A stretch of 51,800 bases of DNA, from NCBI GenBank assembly GCA_902626585.1, contig CACOGA010000010.1, positions 1 through 51,800 of the forward strand, written 5' to 3'. The notes under the pieces are model-generated. The model made no database searches, was not told the DNA's origin, and saw only the letters and a program-made list of their open reading frames with translations. Below, piece by piece: positions 27,721-35,808 of this stretch. The number at the start of each line of letters is the position of its first letter. The first letter of the stretch is position 1. A program made the translations under genes and the position numbers. This DNA comes from an uncultured Bacteroidota bacterium. Lineage in GTDB: Bacteria > Bacteroidota > Bacteroidia > Flavobacteriales > Flavobacteriaceae.

Positions 27721-28626
27721 TTAATAATTGTATTTTGTCAAATCAGGTCTATTATTTATACCTTTTTTAATAATATAAAGAACCTCATCTCTCTCTTTCC
27801 CAAAAAGAGGTATTCGTGGAAGTCTAACATTTTCAGAGCCTATTCCCAAAATTGATTCCGCTAATTTAATATTTTGGACTAATTTTGGATTTATATCTAG
27901 TTCCAATAAAGGTAAAAACCACCTGTATATTTCAATTGCTTCTTTAACTTTACCTTGACTCTGTAATTTAAATATTGCTACTGTTTCTTCAGGAAATGCA
28001 CAAACAAGCCCAGCAATCCAACCATCTGCCCCCATTAATAAACTTTCAAGTGCAATTGTGTCAACTCCAGTCATGATTTTCAGCCTTGATCCAAAACTAT
28101 TTTTTAATCGAGTTACATTAGAAATATCTCTTGTGGATTCTTTCACAGCCTTAATATTTTCATATTTTAATAATTCATCAAACATATCAATTGTAACTTC
28201 GATTCCATAATCAACAGGGTTATTATAAATCATAATTGGAAGATCGGTTGAATTAGCAATTGATTCAAAATAGCTGATTGTCTCTTTTCGTCCAGATTTA
28301 TATCTCATCGGAGGTAAAACCATAAGGCCACTAGCACCAGATTTCTCAGCACTTCTAATACTGTTTAATGCTTCTTTTGTGGACTGCTCAGCAATGTTGA
28401 CAACAACAGGTATTTTATTATTTACAAATTCAACAGTATTTTCGGTAAGGATATTCTTTTCATTTTGGGTCAATGTGCTAGCTTCTCCAAGAGACCCAGC
28501 CAATACAATGGCATCAATATTTGATTTTAATTGAAACGCTAAATTTTTATTGAATAACTCCAAATCTAATTTATCATCACGAGTAAACTTAGTAGTAATC
28601 GCTGGCATTACACCCTTCCATTCCAT
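27721..28626 (-). CDS. DHDPS-family enzyme, probable 1-pyrroline-4-hydroxy-2-carboxylate deaminase
   Basis: Class I aldolase-fold enzyme of 301 residues. The Schiff-base Lys162 lies in IKAVKESTRD and Tyr134 in MIYNNPVDYG. The GTTGE loop of true dihydrodipicolinate synthases is replaced by GSLGEASTLT. In hydroxyproline degradation a family member deaminates and dehydrates 1-pyrroline-4-hydroxy-2-carboxylate to 2-oxoglutarate semialdehyde. The operon context makes that the best call over lysine biosynthesis. It is the first gene of the five-gene operon, with a 53-base gap to hemW as promoter space. Confidence 0.9.
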   Translation of the reverse strand: MEWKGVMPAITTKFTRDDKLDLELFNKNLAFQLKSNIDAIVLAGSLGEASTLTQNEKNILTENTVEFVNNKIPVVVNIAEQSTKEALNSIRSAEKSGASGLMVLPPMRYKSGRKETISYFESIANSTDLPIMIYNNPVDYGIEVTIDMFDELLKYENIKAVKESTRDISNVTRLKNSFGSRLKIMTGVDTIALESLLMGADGWIAGLVCAFPEETVAIFKLQSQGKVKEAIEIYRWFLPLLELDINPKLVQNIKLAESILGIGSENVRLPRIPLFGKERDEVLYIIKKGINNRPDLTKYNY

Positions 28627-28679
28627 ACAAAAGATTTTATACTGAAGATAATGTTTTTTTGCTAATTTTTTTTAAAGTA

Positions 28680-29801
28680 TTAGGTTATGAACAAATCTGA
28701 AGCTATACCATCTGTTAAAAATTTATATTCTCTTGAGGGATATAATTTATTATTATTTTTAACCAATATTCCATCCGTAATTTTTAAGTCAATTTGTTTT
28801 TTTAAATTTTGTAAATCAAGATTTGTAAATTTTGATTCAATCAACCCTAAATCAATTCCATCTGAGGTTCTTAAACCTATCATAATTAATTCATTTAAAA
28901 TATCTGTTTCTGATAAAATTTCTGATTCATATGCTAAAGAATTTTCTTTAATTTTATCAATATACTTTTGATTATTACTGATATTCCACTTTCTTTTAAA
29001 TCCATCAAATGAATGAGCCGATGGACCAAATCCCAAATAATTTCCTCTTTCCCAGTACGTAACGTTATTTTTACATTCGTAACCAGGCTTAGCAAAACTT
29101 GAGAACTCATAATTTCTATATCCTAATTTTAATAGTTGACTGTAAGCATATTCGAATTGTTGTTTCTGATCAATATCACTTACCTCTTTGACCTTATTCT
29201 TTTCTATTAACTTTATTAGAGCTGTTTTTGGCTCAACAGTTAATACATATGTTGAAATATGTGGAACATCATATTTTATTAAAATTTCAATATTTTTTTT
29301 CCACCTATAAATTGAACTTTTAGGGATACCGTAAATTAAATCCACTGAAAAATTTTCGAAATGTTCTTTAATTAATTCTATTGCGTTGGTGGCTGTAATC
29401 GAATCGTGACTCCTATTCATTAGTCTCAAATCTGAATCAAAAAAAGATTGAACTCCAAGGCTTATTCTGTTAACATTATTTTTTTTCCATCCCCTAATAT
29501 TTAAAATATTTATATCATCAGGATTACATTCCATTGTAACTTCAGCTTTTTCAGAAACTTGAAATTTTTTATTTATCGCATTAAAAATTTTTTCATTATC
29601 AATTTCACTCATCAAAGATGGAGTTCCTCCACCAAAATAAATCGAATTTATATCCTCATTCAATTCATTTGATCTTAAATGAATCTCATTAACAATTGAA
29701 TCAATAATTAAATCTTTAGATTTTAAAGAGGTAGAGAAGTGATAATCACAATAATGACATGCTTTTCTGCAAAATGGGATATGAATATAAATGCTAGCTA
29801 T
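28680..29801 (-). CDS. hemW: Radical SAM heme chaperone HemW, probable ATA start
   Basis: Radical SAM protein related to oxygen-independent coproporphyrinogen oxidase. HemW members lacking oxidase activity deliver heme. The 4Fe-4S motif CRKACHYC is intact (C11, C15, C18 from the proposed start), followed by YFGGGTPSLMS, ECNPDD and GVQSF. The first standard start codon is a TTG at 29663, which would cut off the cluster motif. The frame stays open upstream and reads (M)ASIYIHIPFCR, the normal HemW N-terminus, if the ATA at 29801 acts as start. That gives 373 residues, the family length. The ATA overlaps the ruvC stop (ATAG). Confidence 0.88.
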   Translation of the reverse strand: MASIYIHIPFCRKACHYCDYHFSTSLKSKDLIIDSIVNEIHLRSNELNEDINSIYFGGGTPSLMSEIDNEKIFNAINKKFQVSEKAEVTMECNPDDINILNIRGWKKNNVNRISLGVQSFFDSDLRLMNRSHDSITATNAIELIKEHFENFSVDLIYGIPKSSIYRWKKNIEILIKYDVPHISTYVLTVEPKTALIKLIEKNKVKEVSDIDQKQQFEYAYSQLLKLGYRNYEFSSFAKPGYECKNNVTYWERGNYLGFGPSAHSFDGFKRKWNISNNQKYIDKIKENSLAYESEILSETDILNELIMIGLRTSDGIDLGLIESKFTNLDLQNLKKQIDLKITDGILVKNNNKLYPSREYKFLTDGIASDLFIT

Positions 29802-30352
29802 GACTTTCTGATTTTATCTTTATTCTTATTTACAAAACTAGTCCAACCAGAATATTTTACACCTTCAATAATATTTTTTGAATTATAAAAGTGACACACA
29901 GCAGCGGCAAGGCCGTCAGTTGAATCTAAATTTTTTGGTAATTCTTTAATTTTAAGTAAGTTTTGTAGCATTTTTGCAACTTGCTCTTTACTAGAATTTC
30001 CATTTCCGGTTATTGCCATTTTTATTTTTTTTGGGGAGTATTCAGTAATTGGAATTTCCCTAGATAGTCCTGCAGCCATAGCTATACCCTGTGCCCTCCC
30101 AAGCTTTAACATACTTTGTATATTCTTACCAAAAAACGGTGCCTCAATTGCAATTTCATCAGGTTTAAACTCCTCAATCAGAGAGATTGTTCTTTCAAAA
30201 ACTAATTTTAATTTCAAATAATGGTCTTTATATTTTTTTAAATTTAATTCGTTCATTTCAATAAGACTCATTTTTCTGTCTTTGACTTGTATAATTCCAA
30301 ATCCCATTATAGTTGTTCCTGGGTCAATTCCTAAGATAATTTTTTCACTCAT
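29798..30352 (-). CDS. ruvC: Holliday junction resolvase RuvC
   Basis: Endonuclease that resolves Holliday junctions with RuvAB. Acidic active-site residues sit in GIDPGTTIMGFG, IAIEAPFF and the C-terminal DSTDGLAAAVCH. Length is 184 residues. The ATG at 30352 overlaps the upstream lipoprotein stop (TAATG) and its TAG overlaps the proposed start of hemW, so the three genes form a tightly coupled transcript. Confidence 0.96.
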   Translation of the reverse strand: MSEKIILGIDPGTTIMGFGIIQVKDRKMSLIEMNELNLKKYKDHYLKLKLVFERTISLIEEFKPDEIAIEAPFFGKNIQSMLKLGRAQGIAMAAGLSREIPITEYSPKKIKMAITGNGNSSKEQVAKMLQNLLKIKELPKNLDSTDGLAAAVCHFYNSKNIIEGVKYSGWTSFVNKNKDKIRKS

Positions 30353-30840
30353 TATTCATTCTCTGTTGAAATTATAATTGGAATATTAAATATTACATCA
30401 ACTTCTTGACCTCTTTTAATTGCTGGAAATAATTTTGGTAAACTTAAAACCGTGTTTTCAAATGATTCAGTGATGACTTTTGCATAACCTGTATTTTCAT
30501 CTGAAATAGTTATATTTTGAATTGATATTTCACCGAATTTATTAACTTTTAAAACCATTCCAACAGTATCAACTAATGTTCTGTTAATAACCAAATTATT
30601 ATTTTCTAGATTTTGTCTAAATGCTTCTGTAATTGTTTCAACAAAACAATCATTTTTATTATCAATATCCTCAATTTTCAGACAGCTTTCGAAGACAGGA
30701 TATTGATCAACTTCATTCCAATTAAATGACTTTAATTCTTCAATTATAAATTCATCTACCGTGATTTTTTTATCAATTTGAAAGTCAAACTCACAGGAAA
30801 TCAAAAAAAAACAAGAAATAACAAATAGAGTTTTTCTCAC
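30352..30840 (-). CDS. Small lipoprotein with TonB C-terminal-like domain
   Basis: A 162-residue protein with lipobox FLISC at residues 12-16, so it is likely anchored in a membrane. The region from about residue 45 (VDQYPVFESC, then the NDCFVETITEAF block and a GEISI strand) resembles the C-terminal domain of energy-transducer TonB proteins, where a PxFxxC element precedes a beta-alpha-beta fold. There is no proline-rich spacer or transmembrane anchor, so it is not a full TonB. The start is GTG at 30840. It is the first gene of the lipoprotein-ruvC-hemW run. The function is unknown. Confidence 0.75.
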   Translation of the reverse strand: MRKTLFVISCFFLISCEFDFQIDKKITVDEFIIEELKSFNWNEVDQYPVFESCLKIEDIDNKNDCFVETITEAFRQNLENNNLVINRTLVDTVGMVLKVNKFGEISIQNITISDENTGYAKVITESFENTVLSLPKLFPAIKRGQEVDVIFNIPIIISTENE

Positions 30841-30906
30841 AATAGATTTTTATTATTTAATTTAATAAAGTTAATTGATTTTATTTAAATTAATCTGAAA
30901 TATAAT

Positions 30907-31401
30907 ATGGATATATTTTTATTAATATTGTCTTTTTTAATCATGATAATTGGGATTGTGGGGAGTGTTATTCCTGTTTTACCTGGTCCTTTAAGTTCTT
31001 GGCTGGGGCTATTTATATTCAGTAGTATTTCCACTGTTAAAGTAGATAGTAAAATAATTGTTGTCACATTAATTATTGGCTTAATTATCTTTATTCTTGA
31101 TTACATAATTCCGATTTACACTTCAAAAAAATTTGGTGCTAGTAAATTTGGGGTTATCGGAGCTTCAATTGGGACTTTGATTGGGTTATTTTTCCCTCCA
31201 TTTGGGATTATATTTGGAGCTTTAATCGGAGCAATAGCTGGTGAATTATTTTTAAATAAAAACTTCGAGAAATCTATAAAAGCTGCAGCTGGAGTCTTTC
31301 TTGGGCTAATGGTTTCAGGATTCACAAAAGTGTTGATTTCTATTGTATTTCTAGTAATCTACATTAATTTATTCCTAAATAATTTTAATAATATATTCTA
31401 A
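30907..31401 (+). CDS. DUF456 membrane protein
   Basis: A 164-residue inner-membrane protein with about four hydrophobic helices. The N-terminal GIVGSVIPVLPGPLSSWLG is the DUF456 signature. Glycine-zipper stretches follow (GASIGTLIGLFFPPFG, then ALIGAIAGELF). The function of the family is unknown. ATG start at 30907, divergent from the small lipoprotein gene across 66 bases and convergent with the GH3 gene. Confidence 0.9.
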   Translation: MDIFLLILSFLIMIIGIVGSVIPVLPGPLSSWLGLFIFSSISTVKVDSKIIVVTLIIGLIIFILDYIIPIYTSKKFGASKFGVIGASIGTLIGLFFPPFGIIFGALIGAIAGELFLNKNFEKSIKAAAGVFLGLMVSGFTKVLISIVFLVIYINLFLNNFNNIF

Positions 31402-31430
31402 TTTTAAAAGTTAGTATTAAACGAAAACAA

Positions 31431-33725
31431 TTATCTAATTGTTATCTCTCTCGATGATTTATCAATAGATAATTCAAACATCCCGGGTTCAACAACAAAT
31501 TCATTATCAGAGTTGGCAAAGGCTAACTCAGTAACCGGTAAGTCAAATTTTATAGTTTTAATTTGACCAGCTTTAATATCAACTTTTTTGAAGTCTCTAA
31601 GTCTTTTTATGTCAGGTGTTACAGATGCATATAAGTCTGAAGAATAAAGTTGAATGGTCTCAAAACCATCAATTCCACTTGAGTTTTTAACATTTACTGA
31701 AACTTTTATTGTATCATTTAAACTAAATTCATCTTTATTTATCTCTAAATCTCCATAAATAAATTCAGAATAGCTTAAACCAAATCCAAAATCATATTGA
31801 TTATTTACCTCTCCTACATAATTATATGCCCCTTGAGAATTATTTTGAACTTCAGAGGGCTTATAGTAATAAGGAATCAAAGAATTAGGAAAAGCTGGGT
31901 AGGTATAAGGTAATTTACCGGAGGGATTTACTTTACCGGATAATATATCAGAAAGTGCATCAGCTCCAAAATTTCCAGGTAAGTAAACGTTGATAACTGC
32001 ACTCATGAGTGGTTCGATATCAGAAATTAATCTAGGTCTTCCTAAGTTTAAAATTAAAATAATTGGCTTTCCTACTTCAGCTAACTTTTTAGCTAGCTTT
32101 ATTTGTAATTGATGTAAGTTAAGGTCATTTAAATCTCCTGGCTTTTCAGTATAGGTGTTTTCTCCCAGGCAAAGAATAATATAATCAGATTTTCTAGCCT
32201 CACTAATAGCCTTATTTATATCATCTTCAACCATGTCATAGTAATTTCCGCTTTCCTTATATGAAACTCCAGAAACATACTTAACCTCATTTTTTCCAAA
32301 ATTTTTCTGAATAGCCTCAAAAATGGTATTGAAATCTCCAGCGAATCTGTCGGTCAATTCACCCTGCCATGAATAGGACCAGGCACCATTTAAGGTTCTC
32401 ATATTATTTCCGTTGGGCCCTACTACTAGAATTCTGGGCTTCCCCTTTAACGGCAATATATTATTAGTGTTTTTTAATAGTGTGATTGATTCTGATGCAG
32501 CTTTATAGGCAAGCTGATGGTGTTTTTTTGAACCAAAGTCGCCATAATCTTCATAATTAGTAACTGGGTTTTGGAAAAGATCAAGTTCAAACTTTAATTT
32601 TAGAATTCTTTTAACTGCATCATCAATTCTGTCCATACTGACCTCACCCTCTTTAACAAGTTGAATCAAATCATTAAAAAATTGCTCATACTCATATGGG
32701 ACCATTGACATGTCAATACCAGCATTAATCGCCATTTTAACTGCTTCTTTTTGTGTTTCAGCAACCTTATCTCTGTCATGTAGCTTTCTGATATCTTCCC
32801 AATCTGTTAAAATAACACCCTCAAAACCTAATTTATTCCTCAAAACATTAATCAACAAATTATAATCTGCATGAACTGGTACTCCATTAATCAGCCCAGA
32901 ATTTATCATGACCGTTTTGGCCCCAGCTTCAATTGCTTTCTTAAATGACTCTATGTGATATTCACTTAAAACATTTTCAGGAATGTAAGCTGGGGTTCTG
33001 TCTTTTCCAGAAATAGTTGCATGATAACCAACAAAATGCTTCATGCAAGCAGCTACGTTATATTTATTGGAAATATCATTATCTAATCCTTGATAGCCTT
33101 TAATCATTTCTACACCAAACCTTTCAACTAAAAGAGGGTCCTCTCCAAAAGTTTCAAATTGTCTTGGAAATCGAGGATCTAATCCCAAGTCTAGTACAGG
33201 CGAAAAATTCCATGGTATACTGGAAGCTCTAGTTTCATAGGCACAAACCTGCGCCATGTTATAAGCATTTTCTGGGTTCCAACTCGCTGCAGTTGTGATT
33301 TGTTGTGGAAACATTGTTGCTCCATCAGTGTATGTTGTACCGTGAATAGCATCAATACCATAAATAACTGGTATCCCTAGTCTGCTATTATTCATAGCAA
33401 TATCTTGGATTTTTGAAATATTTTTAAACCATACACTTGGTTTTTGAGCTGTATTATTTATTGTGTTTAAAACAGAACCTACTTTAAAATCTACTAAGGC
33501 CTTGTTTGCTTTATCATCATCAATCTCCATTGGAAATGATGATGACCATTTGTTGGGACCTCTCGCAATAACAGTAAGATTAATTTGTGTCATTTGACCA
33601 ACTTTTTCTTCTAAGGTCATCTGTGAAATTAAATCGTCGATAAATTTTTCTTTTCCATTATCAAGGGGCCCATTACAGGAAAAACCAAATAATACGACTA
33701 AAAGGATTTGTATATTTTTTTTCAT
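31431..33725 (-). CDS. Glycoside hydrolase family 3 beta-glucosidase, lipoprotein
   Basis: BglX-like GH3 enzyme of 764 residues that removes terminal glucose from beta-glucan oligosaccharides. The lipobox GFSC gives a lipidated Cys17. The TIM-barrel domain includes IPVIYGIDAIHGT, KHFVGY and the nucleophile Asp308 in GVILTDWED. The second domain carries LLKNTNNILPL and the GENTYTEKPGDL block. A fibronectin III-like domain ends the protein. It is the last gene of the PUL, 5 bases after the GH16 gene, and should finish laminari-oligosaccharides after the endo-enzyme. Confidence 0.94.
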   Translation of the reverse strand: MKKNIQILLVVLFGFSCNGPLDNGKEKFIDDLISQMTLEEKVGQMTQINLTVIARGPNKWSSSFPMEIDDDKANKALVDFKVGSVLNTINNTAQKPSVWFKNISKIQDIAMNNSRLGIPVIYGIDAIHGTTYTDGATMFPQQITTAASWNPENAYNMAQVCAYETRASSIPWNFSPVLDLGLDPRFPRQFETFGEDPLLVERFGVEMIKGYQGLDNDISNKYNVAACMKHFVGYHATISGKDRTPAYIPENVLSEYHIESFKKAIEAGAKTVMINSGLINGVPVHADYNLLINVLRNKLGFEGVILTDWEDIRKLHDRDKVAETQKEAVKMAINAGIDMSMVPYEYEQFFNDLIQLVKEGEVSMDRIDDAVKRILKLKFELDLFQNPVTNYEDYGDFGSKKHHQLAYKAASESITLLKNTNNILPLKGKPRILVVGPNGNNMRTLNGAWSYSWQGELTDRFAGDFNTIFEAIQKNFGKNEVKYVSGVSYKESGNYYDMVEDDINKAISEARKSDYIILCLGENTYTEKPGDLNDLNLHQLQIKLAKKLAEVGKPIILILNLGRPRLISDIEPLMSAVINVYLPGNFGADALSDILSGKVNPSGKLPYTYPAFPNSLIPYYYKPSEVQNNSQGAYNYVGEVNNQYDFGFGLSYSEFIYGDLEINKDEFSLNDTIKVSVNVKNSSGIDGFETIQLYSSDLYASVTPDIKRLRDFKKVDIKAGQIKTIKFDLPVTELAFANSDNEFVVEPGMFELSIDKSSREITIR

Positions 33726-33730
33726 AATTC

Positions 33731-34828
33731 TTACTGATAAATTCTTATATAATCAACTTCCATTGTTGATTCACTAAATTCTGGATCAATATCAAACCAA
33801 CTTCCACCCATTGCAACATTTAAAATAAAAAACATTTCTTGATCAAATGGCCAACTATCTGAATCTTGAGGTGAAGGTGAGTATGTGTAGTATAGTACGT
33901 CGTCAACAAAAAATTGCACTCTATTTTCATTCCAATCAATTGAATAGATGTGAAATTCTTCATGATAATCATTAACAGTTGTATAACCATGGGTCCAAGT
34001 ATCTCCGTGACTCATTGGTGTATGAATTGATCCAGCAATAACAGTCGGATCGTGACCCCAATGTTCCATGATATCAATTTCACCACACGCAGGCCATCCA
34101 ACTTCGTTAAAATTGGCACCTAGTAGCCAAAGGGCTGGCCATGTACCCACACCCGTTGGTAATTTTGCTCTTATATCAACCCGACCATATTGAAATTCAA
34201 ATTTATCTCTAGTGATAATCCTTGCAGACGAATATTCAAAACCTGCTATATTTTCTCTCTTGGCGGTAATTTTTAAAACTCCATCTTCAACTCTAACATT
34301 ATTCAAACTACTGGTATAATATTGCGATTCACCATTACCCCAGCCCCAATCACCATTACCAATTTCATAAGTCCAAAAGTCAGAATTAACCGCACCATTG
34401 TAATTAAACTCTTCTGACCAAGTAGCTTCAATTTCTTCGCCCTCAACAAATAAATCGAAATTTTTAAAAGTACTAGTATAGTGACCTGTAGTGGAATATG
34501 CATAAACGTAAACCGTATATGAATTAGTACCCTCATTGTTATAACTATATTCAATACTACCATCTGTTGATTGCTCAGTGATACCACCACCAAATCTGAA
34601 TTCATAGTTAACAGCATCTGTAGCTGATGCGGTACAAATAATTGAACCTGAGCCGTCACCATTTGGATTAGAATCACTTTGACCAACAATACTGATATCA
34701 AGGGTTAAATTATAGGGAACTATTACTTCAGGATTTTGATTTGAATTATCAGAATCATCTGGCCTGTCTGATGAGCATGCAATCACAAAAAGCATTGAGA
34801 AAATTGTAATTTTTAAGTAATTTTTCAT
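33731..34828 (-). CDS. Glycoside hydrolase family 16 endo-beta-glucanase (laminarinase-like), lipoprotein
   Basis: Surface or periplasmic endo-enzyme of 365 residues with a lipidated Cys18 (FVIACSS). Residues 38-130 are a PKD-like beta domain shared with the neighbouring lipoproteins. Residues 135-365 are the GH16 domain with catalytic EIDIME (E250, D252, E255) and the tryptophan-rich GDWGWGNGESQYY near the cleft. The EIDIMEHWG form is typical of beta-1,3-glucanases, and the partner genes support laminarin. It begins 83 bases after the preceding gene, with a strong hairpin between them. Confidence 0.94.
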   Translation of the reverse strand: MKNYLKITIFSMLFVIACSSDRPDDSDNSNQNPEVIVPYNLTLDISIVGQSDSNPNGDGSGSIICTASATDAVNYEFRFGGGITEQSTDGSIEYSYNNEGTNSYTVYVYAYSTTGHYTSTFKNFDLFVEGEEIEATWSEEFNYNGAVNSDFWTYEIGNGDWGWGNGESQYYTSSLNNVRVEDGVLKITAKRENIAGFEYSSARIITRDKFEFQYGRVDIRAKLPTGVGTWPALWLLGANFNEVGWPACGEIDIMEHWGHDPTVIAGSIHTPMSHGDTWTHGYTTVNDYHEEFHIYSIDWNENRVQFFVDDVLYYTYSPSPQDSDSWPFDQEMFFILNVAMGGSWFDIDPEFSESTMEVDYIRIYQ

Positions 34829-34856
34829 TAAAATGGTTAGAGTTTGACAAATATAA

Positions 34857-34893
34857 AAATAAGAGAGAAGTTTAATAAACTTCTCTCTTATAA
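34857..34893 (-). terminator. Strong hairpin inside the laminarin PUL
   Basis: Perfect 13-base arms (AAGAGAGAAGTTT and AAACTTCTCTCTT) enclose a 3-base loop. On the minus strand the stem is followed by TATTTTTAT. It lies between the stop of the 295-residue lipoprotein gene and the GH16 gene, so it could lower expression of the hydrolase genes or protect the 3' end of the upstream message. Confidence 0.7.
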
Positions 34894-34911
34894 ATTTTAA
34901 CGGTAAATCAT

Positions 34912-35799
34912 TTATTGTTGGTTGGTTATTTTAATAAACCATCCGTTTGTATCAAAACCAACTGTCTTTAAGTACATTTCATTTGAACTCCATGATAGGA
35001 TGTCGTAAGAATGATTTCCTCCAACATAAAAACCAGCAAAACCAGTACCTGTAAGGTTCAAAATGAGATTTCCATTATCTTCAGAAACTGTCCAGTTAGA
35101 ATTGAAGTTATCAGCTGGATAATACAAATGTTCATTATCCGAATTTGGATCCCCTAATCCTTGATTACCAAAAAAATCTTCTTCTAATGGTGGAGCTTTT
35201 CCAAAAATACTTCCCTGAGTTTGATATTCCATTATTCCATCAGCTGTAAATACCATTCTATCATCATACATTGCTGTATCCGCTTTGTCGTATGGACCTG
35301 CATTCCACCATAAAGCAACTCCGTCTGGGGCCATATCATCTGCCGGTCCGACACCCATGTGCGCAGGGGCTTCAGCCATTACTCTCCAACTTCCTGTTGT
35401 TAATGCAGATACTAAATCAGCAGGAGGTTCAAATGTATACAAAACTTCAACTGATGTTGAACCATTAGACATTACCCCGGCTGTTCCAGAAGCAATAACT
35501 TCAACAGTGTAAACATGAACTCCCGTATTTGTAAATCTTGTTGTGAATACCCCACTTGGGACCATATATTCAACCCCATTTTGGATAAACTTATATGTGA
35601 TAGCATCAGCAGCAGTTGCAGTAAATGTAACATAACCGCTACCATCACCATACGGATTATCAGAATCTGCTCCTTGTATAGAAGCTGATATTGTTAGGTT
35701 AGTGGGACTTAATATATCTCCAAATTCATAGTCTTCTTGCTCACATGAGGTGAAAATGAATAGTGAAAAAACTATCAGTAAAAAATTTATTCTTTTCAT
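34912..35799 (-). CDS. PUL surface lipoprotein with PKD-like domain, probable glycan binder
   Basis: A 295-residue lipoprotein (lipobox FTSC, Cys19). Residues 30-125 are a PKD-like domain whose DNPYGDGSGYVTFTATAADA segment closely mirrors the same region of the GH16 protein. The C-terminal domain from about residue 130 starts LTTGSWRVMAEAPAHMGVGP and is rich in aromatic and glycine residues. I do not recognise it as an enzyme, and it has a lipocalin-like or carbohydrate-binding look. Its place after susC-susD and the SusE-like gene suggests a laminarin-binding surface protein. Confidence 0.75.
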   Translation of the reverse strand: MKRINFLLIVFSLFIFTSCEQEDYEFGDILSPTNLTISASIQGADSDNPYGDGSGYVTFTATAADAITYKFIQNGVEYMVPSGVFTTRFTNTGVHVYTVEVIASGTAGVMSNGSTSVEVLYTFEPPADLVSALTTGSWRVMAEAPAHMGVGPADDMAPDGVALWWNAGPYDKADTAMYDDRMVFTADGIMEYQTQGSIFGKAPPLEEDFFGNQGLGDPNSDNEHLYYPADNFNSNWTVSEDNGNLILNLTGTGFAGFYVGGNHSYDILSWSSNEMYLKTVGFDTNGWFIKITNQQ

Positions 35800-35808
35800 A
35801 ATATTAAT

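Noticed and set aside
27721-28626. True dihydrodipicolinate synthase (dapA)
   Set aside because: The GTTGE loop is changed and the gene is locked in a hydroxyproline operon, which favours the deaminase role.
31426-31443. Perfect inverted repeat AACAATTA-TC-TAATTGTT at the end of the GH3 gene
   Set aside because: It is A/T-rich, overlaps the stop codon and has no T-tract on either strand, so I do not call it a terminator.
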